Assembly (NCBI RefSeq): GCF_011420305.2
Contig: NZ_CP061769.1
Location: 62,001-126,000, forward strand
Length of the DNA stretch: 64,000 nt
Reading direction: 5' to 3'
Source of the DNA: Nocardioides ochotonae
Lineage (GTDB): Bacteria > Actinomycetota > Actinomycetes > Propionibacteriales > Nocardioidaceae
The notes beneath the pieces are model-generated. The model did no database searches. It saw nothing but the letters and a program-made list of their open reading frames with translations, and was not told where the DNA came from. The position numbers were made by a program, and so were the translations under genes. Positions within the stretch are counted from its first letter, which is position 1. Every line of letters begins with the position of its first letter. Below, piece after piece: positions 1-11,282 of the stretch.

Positions 1-45
1 GGCTGAGACCCCCGGTCCCCCGAACACCGGCCCCCGGAACGCCGC

Positions 46-75
46 GAGGCGGCCACCCTGCCGGGTGACCGCCTC
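46..75 (-). terminator. Hairpin after the DHA2 efflux gene
   Basis: Arms at 46-58 and 63-75 (13 bp, one mismatch) enclose a 4-nt loop. The hairpin lies about 40 bp beyond the stop codon of the minus-strand MFS gene. There is no T-tract, as is usual in high-GC actinobacteria. The remaining bases from 1 to 116 show no gene I can support. Confidence 0.55.
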
Positions 76-116
76 GTCGACGTGCGCGTGCGGGCCGGGC
101 CCGCCGTACCGCTGGG

Positions 117-1601
117 TCAGTGACCCATCATCAGCGCCGGGTCCGCCGGCACCTCCGCCTTGCGGCGGGGCAGCAGGAACGCCGGGATGAGCACGGCCGC
201 GATCATCACGGTGGCGACCCAGAAGGTGCCGCTGAAGACCCCGGCCAGGTCGGCGAGGGGGTTGGGGCCCGTGAGGTCGACGTCGTTCTTCATGCCGTTG
301 GTGAGCAGCACCGAGAAGATCGCGGTACCGATCGAGGCGGCGACCTGCTGGATGATGTTGAGCAGGGTCGAGCCGCGCGCGACGGTCGGGCCACGCAGCG
401 TCTGCAGTGCGGCGGACATGATCGGCATCATCGTGGCGCCCATGCCGAGGCCCTGGATGAACAGCGCCGTGCCGAGGAACCAGTACGACGTGGTCGCGTC
501 GAGGGTGGCGAACAGGCCCATGCCGATGACGATGGTCGTGACGCCGGCCAGCACGATCTTGCCGGGGCCGATCCGGTCGCTGAGCGCGCCGGCGATCGGC
601 ATGGTCAGCAGCGCGCCGACGCCCTGCGGGGCGAGCAGCAGGCCGGAGGCGAGGGCGGTCTCGCCGCGCACGCTCTGGAAGTACTGCGGGAAGAGCAGGC
701 TGGCGCCGAAGAAGGCGATCGCGAACAGCGACATCGCGATCACCGCGACGCTGAGGTTGCGGTTGGCGAAGAGGCGCAGGTCGACCAGCGGGTGGATGTT
801 GCGGCGGGCCAGCGCCCACGGCACGAACGCGATGATCAGCAGCGCGCCGATGAACGCCGGCACCAGGACCTCGGCGTCCTGGATGGTGCCGGTCTCGGGG
901 ATCATCGAGATGCCGTAGAGGAACAGCGCCAGGCCGGGGGAGAGCAGCACCATGCCGAGCCAGTCGAAGGACTCCGACGGGGTCGGGTTGTCGGCCGGCA
1001 GCACCTTGGCGGAGTAGATCACCGCGGCGAGGCCGATCGGCACGTTGATGAGGAAGATCCAGTGCCAGCTGAGGGAGTCGATGAGCGCACCGCCGACGAT
1101 CGGGCCGCAGATCGGGCCGAGCAGCATCGGGATGCCCATGACGGCCATGACGCGGCCGATCCGCTCCGGGCCTGCGGCGCGGGTCAGGATCGTCATGCCC
1201 AGCGGCACGAGCATGCCGCCGCCGAGGCCCTGGACCACGCGGAACGCGACCAGCATCTCCAGCGAGGTGGCCGCGGCGCAGAGCGCGGAGCCGGCCGTGA
1301 ACAGCACGATCGCGGCGAGGTAGAGCCGCTTGGTGCCGAACCGGTCGGAGGCCCAGCCGGTCAGGGGGATCACGCTGGCCAGCGCCAGCGTGTAGGCGGT
1401 CATCGTCCAGGCGACCTGCGCGGTGGTGGCGTCGAAGTCCTCCTGGAAGGTCTTCAGGGCCACCGAGACGACAGTGACGTCGAGGATCGACATGATGGCG
1501 CCGAGGACGACGACGCCGGCGACCAGCAGGACGCCACGATCGAGGCGGTCGGGCTTGCCGGGCGCGCCGGACGGGGGTTCGAGGGTGGTGTCGGTGCTCA
1601 C
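117..1601 (-). CDS. DHA2-family MFS multidrug efflux transporter (EmrB/QacA type)
   Basis: A 494-aa inner-membrane protein, the usual length for 14-helix drug:proton antiporters. The N-terminal helix carries the family signature LDVTVVSVAL (about residue 40), followed by the cytoplasmic loop motif GWASDRFGTKR (about residues 82-92) and a glycine-rich helix GLGGGMLVPLGM. These are the DHA2 hallmarks; substrate cannot be read from sequence, and export of drugs or toxic metabolites is family knowledge. The start is GTG at 1601, supported by a -10 box TAGCCT six bases upstream. It stands alone, with no TetR gene directly beside it. A convergent hairpin at 46-75 closes the unit. Confidence 0.88.
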   Translation of the reverse strand: MSTDTTLEPPSGAPGKPDRLDRGVLLVAGVVVLGAIMSILDVTVVSVALKTFQEDFDATTAQVAWTMTAYTLALASVIPLTGWASDRFGTKRLYLAAIVLFTAGSALCAAATSLEMLVAFRVVQGLGGGMLVPLGMTILTRAAGPERIGRVMAVMGIPMLLGPICGPIVGGALIDSLSWHWIFLINVPIGLAAVIYSAKVLPADNPTPSESFDWLGMVLLSPGLALFLYGISMIPETGTIQDAEVLVPAFIGALLIIAFVPWALARRNIHPLVDLRLFANRNLSVAVIAMSLFAIAFFGASLLFPQYFQSVRGETALASGLLLAPQGVGALLTMPIAGALSDRIGPGKIVLAGVTTIVIGMGLFATLDATTSYWFLGTALFIQGLGMGATMMPIMSAALQTLRGPTVARGSTLLNIIQQVAASIGTAIFSVLLTNGMKNDVDLTGPNPLADLAGVFSGTFWVATVMIAAVLIPAFLLPRRKAEVPADPALMMGH

Positions 1602-1607
1602 CGTGGG

Positions 1608-1613
1608 AGGCTA
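1608..1613 (-). promoter_or_regulatory. -10 box of the efflux gene, leaderless layout
   Basis: TAGCCT lies 6 nt before the GTG start at 1601, so transcription should begin at or next to the start codon. Confidence 0.5.
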
Positions 1614-1691
1614 CGTGGGCCGCCCGGGGACGGCGAGGGCTGAGGCCCCGCTCCGGGCATGGGAACTCTCACGCCCGGAACGGGAATAGAA

Positions 1692-1709
1692 CTGGTTTCA
1701 GGAAACCAG
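1692..1709 (-). terminator. Palindrome over the stop codon of the glutathione peroxidase gene
   Basis: CTGGTTTC and GAAACCAG are perfect 8-bp arms separated by two bases, straddling the gpx stop codon (1698-1700). The loop is too tight for a classic terminator as drawn, so this may be an attenuating stem or chance. Confidence 0.25.
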
Positions 1710-2186
1710 CGCGCGGACAGCGTCGACCAGCGAGGCGTCGTCCGGCTCCACCCGCGGGGAGAAGCGCGCCACGACGGTGCCGTCGGCGGCGATGAGGAAC
1801 TTCTCGAAGTTCCAGGCGATGTCGCCGGCCTCGCCCTGCTCGTTGGGCGTGGTGGTGAGCTCGGCGTAGATCGGGTGCCGGTCCTCGCCGTTGACCTCGA
1901 TCTTCTCGGTCATCGGGAAGGTGACGCCGTAGGTCGCCGAGCAGAACTCCGCGATCTCCTCGGGCGAGCCGGGCTCCTGGCCCATGAACTGGTTGCACGG
2001 CAGGCCGATGACCTTGAAGCCGCGGTCGGCGTACTCCTCGTGGAGCTTCTCCAGGCCGGCGTACTGCGGGGTGAGGCCGCACTTGCTGGCGACGTTGACC
2101 AGGAGCGCGGGCTGGCCGCCGGTGATCTCGCCGAGGGTGGTCGGCGTGCCGTCGAGACGGGCGATCGGGGCGTCGAGGATGCTCAT
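1698..2186 (-). CDS. Glutathione peroxidase family thiol peroxidase
   Basis: A 162-aa cytoplasmic peroxidase that reduces hydroperoxides. The active site NVASKCG places the peroxidatic cysteine at about residue 36, a Cys rather than a selenocysteine. The conserved LPCNQF and WNFEKFL segments supply the Gln and Trp of the catalytic triad or tetrad. Bacterial members of this family normally draw electrons from thioredoxin; actinobacteria lack glutathione, so the name is historical. The ATG start at 2186 has TAGGGT 6 nt upstream. It is transcribed alone, divergent from the SNF2 helicase gene. Confidence 0.93.
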   Translation of the reverse strand: MSILDAPIARLDGTPTTLGEITGGQPALLVNVASKCGLTPQYAGLEKLHEEYADRGFKVIGLPCNQFMGQEPGSPEEIAEFCSATYGVTFPMTEKIEVNGEDRHPIYAELTTTPNEQGEAGDIAWNFEKFLIAADGTVVARFSPRVEPDDASLVDAVRALVS

Positions 2187-2192
2187 GGGGCC

Positions 2193-2198
2193 ACCCTA
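2193..2198 (-). promoter_or_regulatory. -10 box of the glutathione peroxidase gene
   Basis: TAGGGT is 6 nt before the ATG at 2186, giving a predicted leaderless transcript. Confidence 0.5.
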
Positions 2199-2259
2199 GT
2201 GACGTCCGCCCAGCGCGTGGCCGCGTGTTCGTCGATCGGCCTGTCCGGGGATCGGCCGG

Positions 2260-5192
<2,933 letters not shown>

Positions 5193-5196
<4 letters not shown>

Positions 5197-5906
5197 GCGA
5201 GGGCGCCGTCACCCACCGCCGGCTGCCCGCGCGCCGCGGCGGCCTGCGGGCGCGCAGCTGGTGGGCGCGGGCCTGGCTGCGCGCGGTCGAGGAGGCGGCG
5301 TACACCCCCGAGGACCTGGTCGCCGGCCGAGCCGTGGCGCGCGCGGGCCGGGTCGGGCGGATCACCGTGGAGTCGGGTGGGTTCCTGGCCGCGGTCGAGG
5401 ACGACGGCGAGGCCTGGACCGTGGTGGGCGCGGTGCCGGTGCTCGACGGTGCGGGCGCCGAGGCGTTCGTGGAGACCGTCGCCGCGGAGTCCGGGCGGGT
5501 CGCCGCGCTGCTCGCCGGCGACCTGCCGCACGCCCTGGTCGAGCACGCCGAGGAGGCCGGCGTCGAGCTGCTGCCGTACGGCGGGGAGCTCGGCGCCACC
5601 TGCACCTGCGACGCCTGGACCGACCCGTGCCCGCACGCGCTGGCGGTGCTGGTGCAGCTGGGCCAGCTGCTCGACGAGGACCCGTTCGTGCTGCTGCACC
5701 TGCGCGGCCTGCCCCGCGAGGCCCTGCTCGCCCGGCTGCACGCCCTCAGCACCGGTGCCGACCCCGCCGCCGACGCGCCCGACCCGGCACCCGAGGACCC
5801 CCTCGAGCACGACCTCGACGCGGGCATCGACGCCGTCGAGCGTGCCCGCCGGCTCCTGGAGCTCCTCGACGACGACCCCACCCACGGCATCGAGCACCTC
5901 CTCTGA
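5193..5906 (+). CDS. SWIM zinc-finger protein, partner of the SNF2 helicase
   Basis: A 237-aa protein starting at GTG 5193 inside the GTGA overlap with the helicase stop, so translation is likely coupled. Residues around 135-150 form a SWIM motif, CTCDAWTDPCPH (C-x-C-xn-C-x-H), a zinc-binding fold for DNA or protein contacts. The N-terminus (RRGGLRARSWWARAWLRAVE) resembles the start of other SWIM proteins paired with SNF2 ATPases. The C-terminal third is acidic and proline-rich. Likely function: accessory subunit or substrate adaptor of the helicase, inferred from the tight coupling. Confidence 0.85.
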
Positions 5907-5934
5907 CCCACCGTCCTTCGCCGAGTCGGCGCGC

Positions 5935-5940
5935 TAGCGT
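5935..5940 (+). promoter_or_regulatory. -10 box of the lipoprotein gene
   Basis: TAGCGT lies 7 nt before the ATG at 5948. Confidence 0.45.
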
Positions 5941-5947
5941 GCGCGGC

Positions 5948-6520
5948 ATGTCTCGGACCCGACACCGTGCCCTGGCGCTGACCGCGCCGCTGCTCGCGAT
6001 CCCGCTGCTCGCCGGGTGTGGGCTGCTGGACCCGCCGACGCTGACCGGCAGCGGGTACGACGCGGTCACGGTGACGAGCGGCGGTACGACGTGGCTGGGC
6101 ACCGACCTGTGCCTCGAGGGCGGCGACGCGGAGGTGAGCATCGACGACGTCGTACCGCGCGAGCTGGGCGGCATCGACGCCGACGACCTCGACGTGCGGG
6201 TGGCGTGGGCACCGTTGCTCGTCGCCGAGCGGGTGGACCACCACCGCGGTCGGTTGCCGCCCGGCTACCAGCCGGCAGCCGGCGCGCAGGGGGAGATCGG
6301 GGACTGCGACAACCCCGACGGCAACGCCTGGCTCGTCGTGGGGTTCCCCGACCGCGGCAGACCGATCTGGCTCGATGACCTCGAGCTCGCCCACACCGTC
6401 GACGGCGAGCCGGCCACCGCGACGATCAAGGCGCGCTGGGTGCAGTGCCCGACCTGGTCGCGGGTCCTCCCGGGGGAGCGGGACGAAGCCTGCCGGCGGC
6501 TCAACCAGATGGGTTCCTGA
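5948..6520 (+). CDS. Putative secreted lipoprotein of unknown function
   Basis: A 190-aa protein with an N-terminal basic stretch, a hydrophobic segment and the lipobox LLAGC (Cys24 would be lipidated), so it should be anchored on the outer face of the cytoplasmic membrane. The mature part contains four further Cys residues that could form disulfides (around DLCLEGG, GDCDNPDG, VQCPTW, EACRR). I do not recognise a family. The -10 box TAGCGT lies 7 nt upstream. Its last 20 bp overlap the end of the convergent TetR gene. Confidence 0.75.
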   Translation: MSRTRHRALALTAPLLAIPLLAGCGLLDPPTLTGSGYDAVTVTSGGTTWLGTDLCLEGGDAEVSIDDVVPRELGGIDADDLDVRVAWAPLLVAERVDHHRGRLPPGYQPAAGAQGEIGDCDNPDGNAWLVVGFPDRGRPIWLDDLELAHTVDGEPATATIKARWVQCPTWSRVLPGERDEACRRLNQMGS

Positions 6521-7067
6521 GCGCTGCCAGCGCCATCGAGGTCAGCAGCTCGTGCATCGCCTCGTCGGGCAGCAGGCCGCTGTGCGGGGTGGAGTTCAGC
6601 AGGCCGAACGTCGCGTGCGCGGTCGCCCGGGCGCGGTCCTGGTCGAGCCCGGGGTGCAGGGCGCGCAGCTGGGCGGCCCACAGGTCGACGTACGCGCGCT
6701 GCAGCGAGCGGACCTGCTCACGGGCGTCCGGCGGCAGTGAGGACCAGTCGCGGTCCTGCACGACGATCAGCGCGCGGTGGCGCAGCGCGAAGTCGGCGTG
6801 CCAGTCGACCAGGCGCACCAGCGCGTCGTCGGCGTCGCTCGCCTCCTCGACCAGCCTGCGCCCGACCGCGAGCAGCTCCTCGCTGATCGAGACCAGCATC
6901 TCGGCGAGCATCGCGTCCTTGGAGGCGAAGTGCTTGTAGAGCGCCGGACCGGAGATGCCGCAGGCCTTGCCCAGGTCGGTCACGGGTACGCCGTGGAACC
7001 CCCGCGCTGCGAACATCTCCGCAGCGGTGGCGAGGATCTGCTCGCGACGCGTCGGGGTGCTGCTCAT
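6501..7067 (-). CDS. TetR/AcrR-family transcriptional regulator
   Basis: A 188-aa protein with a typical N-terminal TetR helix-turn-helix (ATAAEMFAARGFHGVPVTDLG then GISGPALYKHFASKDAM, residues about 12-55). The remaining helical domain would bind a small ligand. The phrase GPALYKHFASKDAML resembles regulators of acyl-CoA metabolism in actinobacteria, but the target cannot be assigned here. The ATG start at 7067 has TACCGT 6 nt upstream. It faces away from metX and overlaps the lipoprotein gene tail by 20 bp. Confidence 0.9.
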   Translation of the reverse strand: MSSTPTRREQILATAAEMFAARGFHGVPVTDLGKACGISGPALYKHFASKDAMLAEMLVSISEELLAVGRRLVEEASDADDALVRLVDWHADFALRHRALIVVQDRDWSSLPPDAREQVRSLQRAYVDLWAAQLRALHPGLDQDRARATAHATFGLLNSTPHSGLLPDEAMHELLTSMALAALRNPSG

Positions 7068-7073
7068 CCCCGC

Positions 7074-7079
7074 ACGGTA
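7074..7079 (-). promoter_or_regulatory. -10 box of the TetR gene
   Basis: TACCGT is 6 nt before the ATG at 7067. Confidence 0.45.
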
Positions 7080-7137
7080 ACCCCCGCGGCGCCGCCCGCC
7101 GCGGCCGGCTCAGCCGAGGCCGGCGAGGCAGGGGACC

Positions 7138-8247
7138 TCACTCCAGGAACGCCGCGATCCGCTCGTGGTAGCCGGGCGGCTCCAGCAGGAACGAGTCGTG
7201 CCCGAACGGCGAGGAGAGCTCGGCCAGGTCCACCTTGACCCCGCAGCGCTCCAGGCCGGCCGCGAGCGCGCGTGACTGCGCGGTGTCGAAGCGCCAGTCG
7301 GAGTCGAAGCTGGTCACCTGGAAGCGGGTCCGGGTGGCGCGCAGCCGCTCCTCGGTCCACGGGTCGGCGAACGGGTCGAAGTAGTCCAGCAGCCGGGTCA
7401 GGTAGAGGTAGGACAGCGCGTCGAAGCGGTCCAGGAACGTCTCGCCCTGGTGCTGCAGGTAGTGCTCGACGGCGAAGTCGGGACCCATGCGCCAGTCGTC
7501 CCCGGTGGAGTCGCGCCGGTGGCCGAACTTGGTCTCCAGCGAGGCGTTGGAGACGTAGGTGATGTGCGCCATCATCCGCGCGACCTTCTGGCCCAGCCGC
7601 GGCACGGTGCCGTGCTCGACGTAGCGGCCGCCGTGGAACTCGGGGTCGTTCATGATCGCCTCGCGCGCCACCGACGAGAACGCGATGTTCTCCGGGGTCA
7701 GCCGCGAGGACGCCGCCACGACCACCGCGCGCTCGATCTGCTCGGGGTCGTCGATGACCCACTGGAGCACCTGCATGCCGCCCAGCGAGCCGCCGACCGC
7801 GGCGTACAGCTCGTCGATGCCGAGGTGCGCGAGCAGCCGGCGGTGCACCGCGACCAGGTCGCTCATGTGCAGCAGCGGGAAGTCCAGGAAGTACGGCGTC
7901 CCGGTCGCCGGGTTGCGCGAGAGCGGGCCGGTGGTGCCCGAGCAGCCGCCGAGCAGGTTGGCCGAGATGACGAAGAAGCGGTCGGTGTCGACGGCCTTCC
8001 CGGGGCCGATCAGGTTGTCCCACCAGCCGCGCTTCTTGGCGCCGAGATGCAGGCCGGCGGCGTGCGCGGTCCCGGTGAGGGCATGGCAGACCATCACCGC
8101 GTTGTCCCGGGCGGGGGACAACCGGCCGTAGGTCTCGAAGGCGACCTCGACCTCGTCGAGACGGCCACCGCCGCGCAGGTGCAGCGGGTCGTCCTCGGTG
8201 GCGAGGACGACCCGCTGCTGCTCGACGTAGCCGAGCGAGCCGGTCAC
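7138..8247 (-). CDS. metX: Homoserine O-acetyltransferase
   Basis: A 369-aa alpha/beta-hydrolase-fold enzyme that transfers an acyl group from acyl-CoA (acetyl-CoA in most MetX) to homoserine, the first dedicated step of methionine synthesis. It shows NLLGGCSGTTGP (substrate loop), the nucleophile elbow GGSLGGMQ (Ser about residue 147), TSFDSDWRF for the acid and SPFGHDSFLLE for the histidine. The GTG start at 8247 overlaps the metY stop by 4 bp, so metY and metX are co-transcribed and probably coupled. Acetyl versus succinyl specificity is assumed from actinobacterial MetX. Confidence 0.95.
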   Translation of the reverse strand: MTGSLGYVEQQRVVLATEDDPLHLRGGGRLDEVEVAFETYGRLSPARDNAVMVCHALTGTAHAAGLHLGAKKRGWWDNLIGPGKAVDTDRFFVISANLLGGCSGTTGPLSRNPATGTPYFLDFPLLHMSDLVAVHRRLLAHLGIDELYAAVGGSLGGMQVLQWVIDDPEQIERAVVVAASSRLTPENIAFSSVAREAIMNDPEFHGGRYVEHGTVPRLGQKVARMMAHITYVSNASLETKFGHRRDSTGDDWRMGPDFAVEHYLQHQGETFLDRFDALSYLYLTRLLDYFDPFADPWTEERLRATRTRFQVTSFDSDWRFDTAQSRALAAGLERCGVKVDLAELSSPFGHDSFLLEPPGYHERIAAFLE

Positions 8248-9530
8248 TTGCTGGCGGCCAGCGCCTGCTCGAGGTCGGCGATCAGGTCCTCGACGTTCTC
8301 GATGCCGATGGACAGGCGGACCATGTCCTCGGGCACGCCGGCGGCCTGGAGCTCCTCGGGCGTGAGCTGGCTGTGCGTGGTCGTCGCGTTGTGGATCGCC
8401 AGCGACTTGGCGTCACCGATGTTGGCCAGGTGGCTGAACAGCCCCAGCGCCTCGATGAAGCGGGTGCCGCCCTCGCGCCCGGACTTCAGCCCGAAGCTGA
8501 GCAGGCCGCCGTACCCCTTGCCGGTGAAGGACCGGTCCGCGACCTCCTTGTACGGCGAGTCCGCGAGGCCGGGGTAGGAGACCCAGGAGACCGCGTCGTG
8601 GTCGCTGAGGTACTGCGCCACGGCCAGCGCGTTGGCGCTGTGGCGCTCCATGCGCAGGTGCAGGGTCTCCAGGCCCTGGAGGAAGAGCCAGTTGTTCATC
8701 GGGGTGGAGGCGGCGCCGGTGTTGCGCAGCAGCACCGTGCGGGCCCGGATGATGTAGGCCAGGTTGCCGACCGCCTCGGTCCACACGACGCCGTGGTAGG
8801 CGCCGTCGGGGCCGGTGAGGCCGGGGAAGCGCTCGGCGTGCGCGGCCCAGTCGAAGCTGCCGGCGTCGACGATGACGCCGCCGATCGAGGTGCCGTGGCC
8901 GCCGATGTACTTGGTGGCGGAGTGGACGGCGACGTCGGCGCCGAGGTCGAAGACCCGGCAGAGGTACGGCGTCGGCGCGGTGTTGTCCACGATCAGCGGC
9001 AGGCCCTGGGCGTGGGCGGCGTCGGCCCAGGCGCGGATGTCGACGACGTTGATCTTGGGGTTGCCGACGGTCTCGGCGAAGACCAGCTTGGTCTTCTCGT
9101 CGACCGCCGCCGCGAGCTCCTCGGGCTTCTCGGGGTCGACGAAGCGGACCTCGATGCCGAACTGCGGGAGCGTGTGCGCGAACAGCGCGTAGGTGCCGCC
9201 GTAGAGCGTGGAGAGCGCGACGATGTTGTCGCCGGTGTAGGTCAGGTTGAGCACCGCGTAGGTGATCGCCGCGGAGCCGGACGCGGTCGCGAGCGCCCCG
9301 ACACCGCCCTCGAGCTGCGCCATCCGCTCCTCGAACACCGACTGGGTCGGGTTCATGATGCGGGTGTAGATGTTGCCCGGCTCGGCCAGCGAGAACAGGT
9401 TCGCGGCGTGCTCGGTGTCGTTGAAGACGTACGACGTGGTCTGGTAGATCGGCACGGCCCGGGCGTTGGTGGTCGGGTCGGCGACCTCCTGGCCGGCGTG
9501 CACGGCGAGGGTCTCGGGGCGGTAGGTCAT
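8244..9530 (-). CDS. metY: O-acetylhomoserine sulfhydrylase
   Basis: A 428-aa PLP enzyme of the Cys/Met metabolism family that converts O-acetylhomoserine and sulfide to homocysteine. The PLP lysine sits in VHSATKYIGGHG; RIMNPTQ and the GSAAITYA region are also conserved. I chose ATG 9530 (MTYRPETLAVHAG) because AGGAG lies just upstream and the homologous N-terminus begins there; a reading 19 residues longer is possible. It is first in the metY-metX operon, making methionine by direct sulfhydrylation. The promoter lies under the palindrome at 9605-9633. Confidence 0.95.
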   Translation of the reverse strand: MTYRPETLAVHAGQEVADPTTNARAVPIYQTTSYVFNDTEHAANLFSLAEPGNIYTRIMNPTQSVFEERMAQLEGGVGALATASGSAAITYAVLNLTYTGDNIVALSTLYGGTYALFAHTLPQFGIEVRFVDPEKPEELAAAVDEKTKLVFAETVGNPKINVVDIRAWADAAHAQGLPLIVDNTAPTPYLCRVFDLGADVAVHSATKYIGGHGTSIGGVIVDAGSFDWAAHAERFPGLTGPDGAYHGVVWTEAVGNLAYIIRARTVLLRNTGAASTPMNNWLFLQGLETLHLRMERHSANALAVAQYLSDHDAVSWVSYPGLADSPYKEVADRSFTGKGYGGLLSFGLKSGREGGTRFIEALGLFSHLANIGDAKSLAIHNATTTHSQLTPEELQAAGVPEDMVRLSIGIENVEDLIADLEQALAASK

Positions 9531-9601
9531 GTCAGCTCCTGGTCGACGGTGGGAGGGGCTCCGCTGCCGGTGGGCAGCCATGGGCACCTCGATCCGACAC
9601 C

Positions 9602-9607
9602 AGCCTA
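9602..9607 (-). promoter_or_regulatory. Candidate -10 box of metY-metX
   Basis: TAGGCT on the minus strand would start transcription near 9595, leaving a leader of about 65 nt. The adjoining palindrome overlaps it. No riboswitch fold was recognised in the leader. Confidence 0.35.
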
Positions 9608-9633
9608 AAGTAGAGCAAAAAGGTCGACTTTAG
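9605..9633. promoter_or_regulatory. Palindromic operator candidate of the met operon
   Basis: CTAAAGTAGAGC (9605-9616) and GGTCGACTTTAG (9622-9633) are inverted arms matching at 10 of 12 positions around an AAAAA centre. The site is strikingly AT-rich for this genome and covers the predicted metY promoter, as expected of a repressor site. It does not match the corynebacterial McbR motif as I know it. Confidence 0.55.
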
Positions 9634-9712
9634 TGGTCCGTTGGGTGAGCGGTCTGCACCGGTGGTCGGACCCCCGCGGTGCGCCGGGTCGCGGCCGCGG
9701 AATGCTGGGGCG

Positions 9713-10213
9713 GTGCGACGAGCCTTCCTGCTGACCACCGTCCTCTATGCAGCGTCGGTCGCGGTGGCGTCCGCCGTGGCGCCCGCGCGGGTGCCGCTGC
9801 ACTTCGCCGGCTCCGGCGAGCCGGACCGGTGGGGCTCGCGGACCGAGGCGGTGCTCACCTTCGGGCTGATCGGCGCGGGGCTGGTGCTGCTCCTGGGCGG
9901 CTCGGCCGTGCTGGTGGACCGGCTGCCGCTGCGCTCCGGGCTGGTCAACCTCCCGCACAAGGAGTGGTGGCTGGCCACGCCCGCGCGGGAGGCGGAGGCG
10001 CGGCGCCGGCTGCGCGCGGACCTCTACGGCCTGGCCGCGGCGGTGATGGCGTTCCTGGTCGGGGTGCTGTGGGTGACGGTGGCGGCCGCCCGCAGCGACG
10101 ACCCGCGCCTGGGCTGGCCGTTCATGGTGGCCGTCGGCGTTCTCGTCGTCGGGGTGGTGCTCTGGACGATCTGGGTGAGCGTGGTCCGCTACCGCCCGGT
10201 CGAGGGGCTCTGA
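9713..10213 (+). CDS. DUF1648-type integral membrane protein
   Basis: A 166-aa membrane protein starting at GTG 9713, with four hydrophobic segments. The first segment and following loop (VPLHFAGSGEPDRWGSR) match the DUF1648 pattern seen in SdpI-like and other small membrane proteins. Function is unknown; DUF1648 domains occur in immunity or signal-transduction proteins such as SdpI. The reading frame stays open 72 bp further upstream, but the shorter start fits the DUF1648 N-terminus. It diverges from metY, so the 9605-9633 palindrome could also affect it. Confidence 0.75.
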   Translation: MRRAFLLTTVLYAASVAVASAVAPARVPLHFAGSGEPDRWGSRTEAVLTFGLIGAGLVLLLGGSAVLVDRLPLRSGLVNLPHKEWWLATPAREAEARRRLRADLYGLAAAVMAFLVGVLWVTVAAARSDDPRLGWPFMVAVGVLVVGVVLWTIWVSVVRYRPVEGL

Positions 10214-10259
10214 GCGGACCTCCCGGTCCTGCTCCCAGTCGCGCTCCCAGTCCTGGGGG

Positions 10260-11225
10260 TCAGCTGCCGGTGGCGAGCCCGGCCCACGGGTCCTCGCGCC
10301 GGAACGCCGTCGGGAGGTGCAGGGCGACCCCGTCCTCGGCGGCCAGCCGGCCGAGCACGGCCATCGTCAGGTCGAGGTCGTCCCCGACGTACGGCAGCGC
10401 GCGGAGCGGGTGCTCCAGGGAGCGGAAGAAGTCGTCCCAGTGGGTCAGCACCACGCGGCGTGCGCCGACCGCGCGCACGGTCGAGGTCCAGTAGTGCTCG
10501 AGGTAGCGCTCCGGCTGCACGCCGAGCTGCCCGACGCCGAGGTAGGCGACCTCGGCGCGGTGGCTCGCCAGTGCGCCCGGGACGAACCCGGCGCTGCCCT
10601 GCACCAGGGCGGTGCGACCGCTCGCGTGGGAGAGGAGGAGCGACCAGGCCTCGCCGCAGCGGTACGCCGTCGCCCGCACGGGCGGCACGACCGGCGCGGT
10701 GATCGCCCCGGGGAAGCGGTCCGGCGGGCAGTGTGCGGACTCCACCCAGGTCAGCGTGAAGGCGCCCCAGGTGTGCGGCCGGCCGGGCTCCACCCGGTGC
10801 AGCCGGTCCTGCGGGAGTCCGCCGCCGAGCCCGACGTACGTCGCGCTGGCGCCGCCAGCCAGGACCGCCCCGGTGCGCTGCGCGACGACCGCGGAGTCGA
10901 GCGCGTGGTCGATGTGGGTGTGGACGGGCGCGACCACCGCGAGCCGGTCCACGCCGAGCCGGCCCAGTGCGGCGTCGATGCGCCGGGCGTCCGGCGCCAC
11001 CCGGCCCAGCCCGACGCGCAGCAGCCCGGGCCGGCTGAAGTAGCCGTCGGTCAGCAGTGCGGTCTCCCCGTCGTCGATCAGCAGCGTGGACACCCCCGCG
11101 AAGGTCACCACCGGCCTTCCGTCCGACGAGCCGCCCGACGTCCCGCCCGACGAGCCGTCCGCGGGCGGGACGTCGAAGCGCGCGGCGTACCGCTGCAGGT
11201 CGGGCCGTCCGGGCTTGAGTCGCAT
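10260..11225 (-). CDS. MBL-fold metallo-hydrolase
   Basis: A 321-aa protein of the metallo-beta-lactamase superfamily. It has the metal-binding motif HTHIDH (about residue 100), a variant of HxHxDH, and a later WDDFF segment after LTHWDD. Substrate is not predictable. A low-complexity Ser/Gly stretch (DGSSGGTSGGSSDG) near residue 25 is encoded by degenerate repeats at 11120-11165. ATG 11225 is the start. It is divergent from the leucine-degradation operon, whose palindromic operator lies about 60 bp upstream and contains a TAACCT box in each direction. Confidence 0.85.
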   Translation of the reverse strand: MRLKPGRPDLQRYAARFDVPPADGSSGGTSGGSSDGRPVVTFAGVSTLLIDDGETALLTDGYFSRPGLLRVGLGRVAPDARRIDAALGRLGVDRLAVVAPVHTHIDHALDSAVVAQRTGAVLAGGASATYVGLGGGLPQDRLHRVEPGRPHTWGAFTLTWVESAHCPPDRFPGAITAPVVPPVRATAYRCGEAWSLLLSHASGRTALVQGSAGFVPGALASHRAEVAYLGVGQLGVQPERYLEHYWTSTVRAVGARRVVLTHWDDFFRSLEHPLRALPYVGDDLDLTMAVLGRLAAEDGVALHLPTAFRREDPWAGLATGS

Positions 11226-11282
11226 GGTCGAGGACCGTACGCCGAGGCGGTCCGAATGGCGCGGAGGATGCGGGGTCGACGG

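Noticed and set aside
5911..5934. Solitary GAGTCGG element after the SWIM gene
   Set aside because: A single B-like core without the 22-bp period; too short to call a third array.
9530..9640. SAM riboswitch upstream of metY
   Set aside because: The leader lacks a recognisable SAM aptamer; the palindrome spans the promoter, not the transcript.
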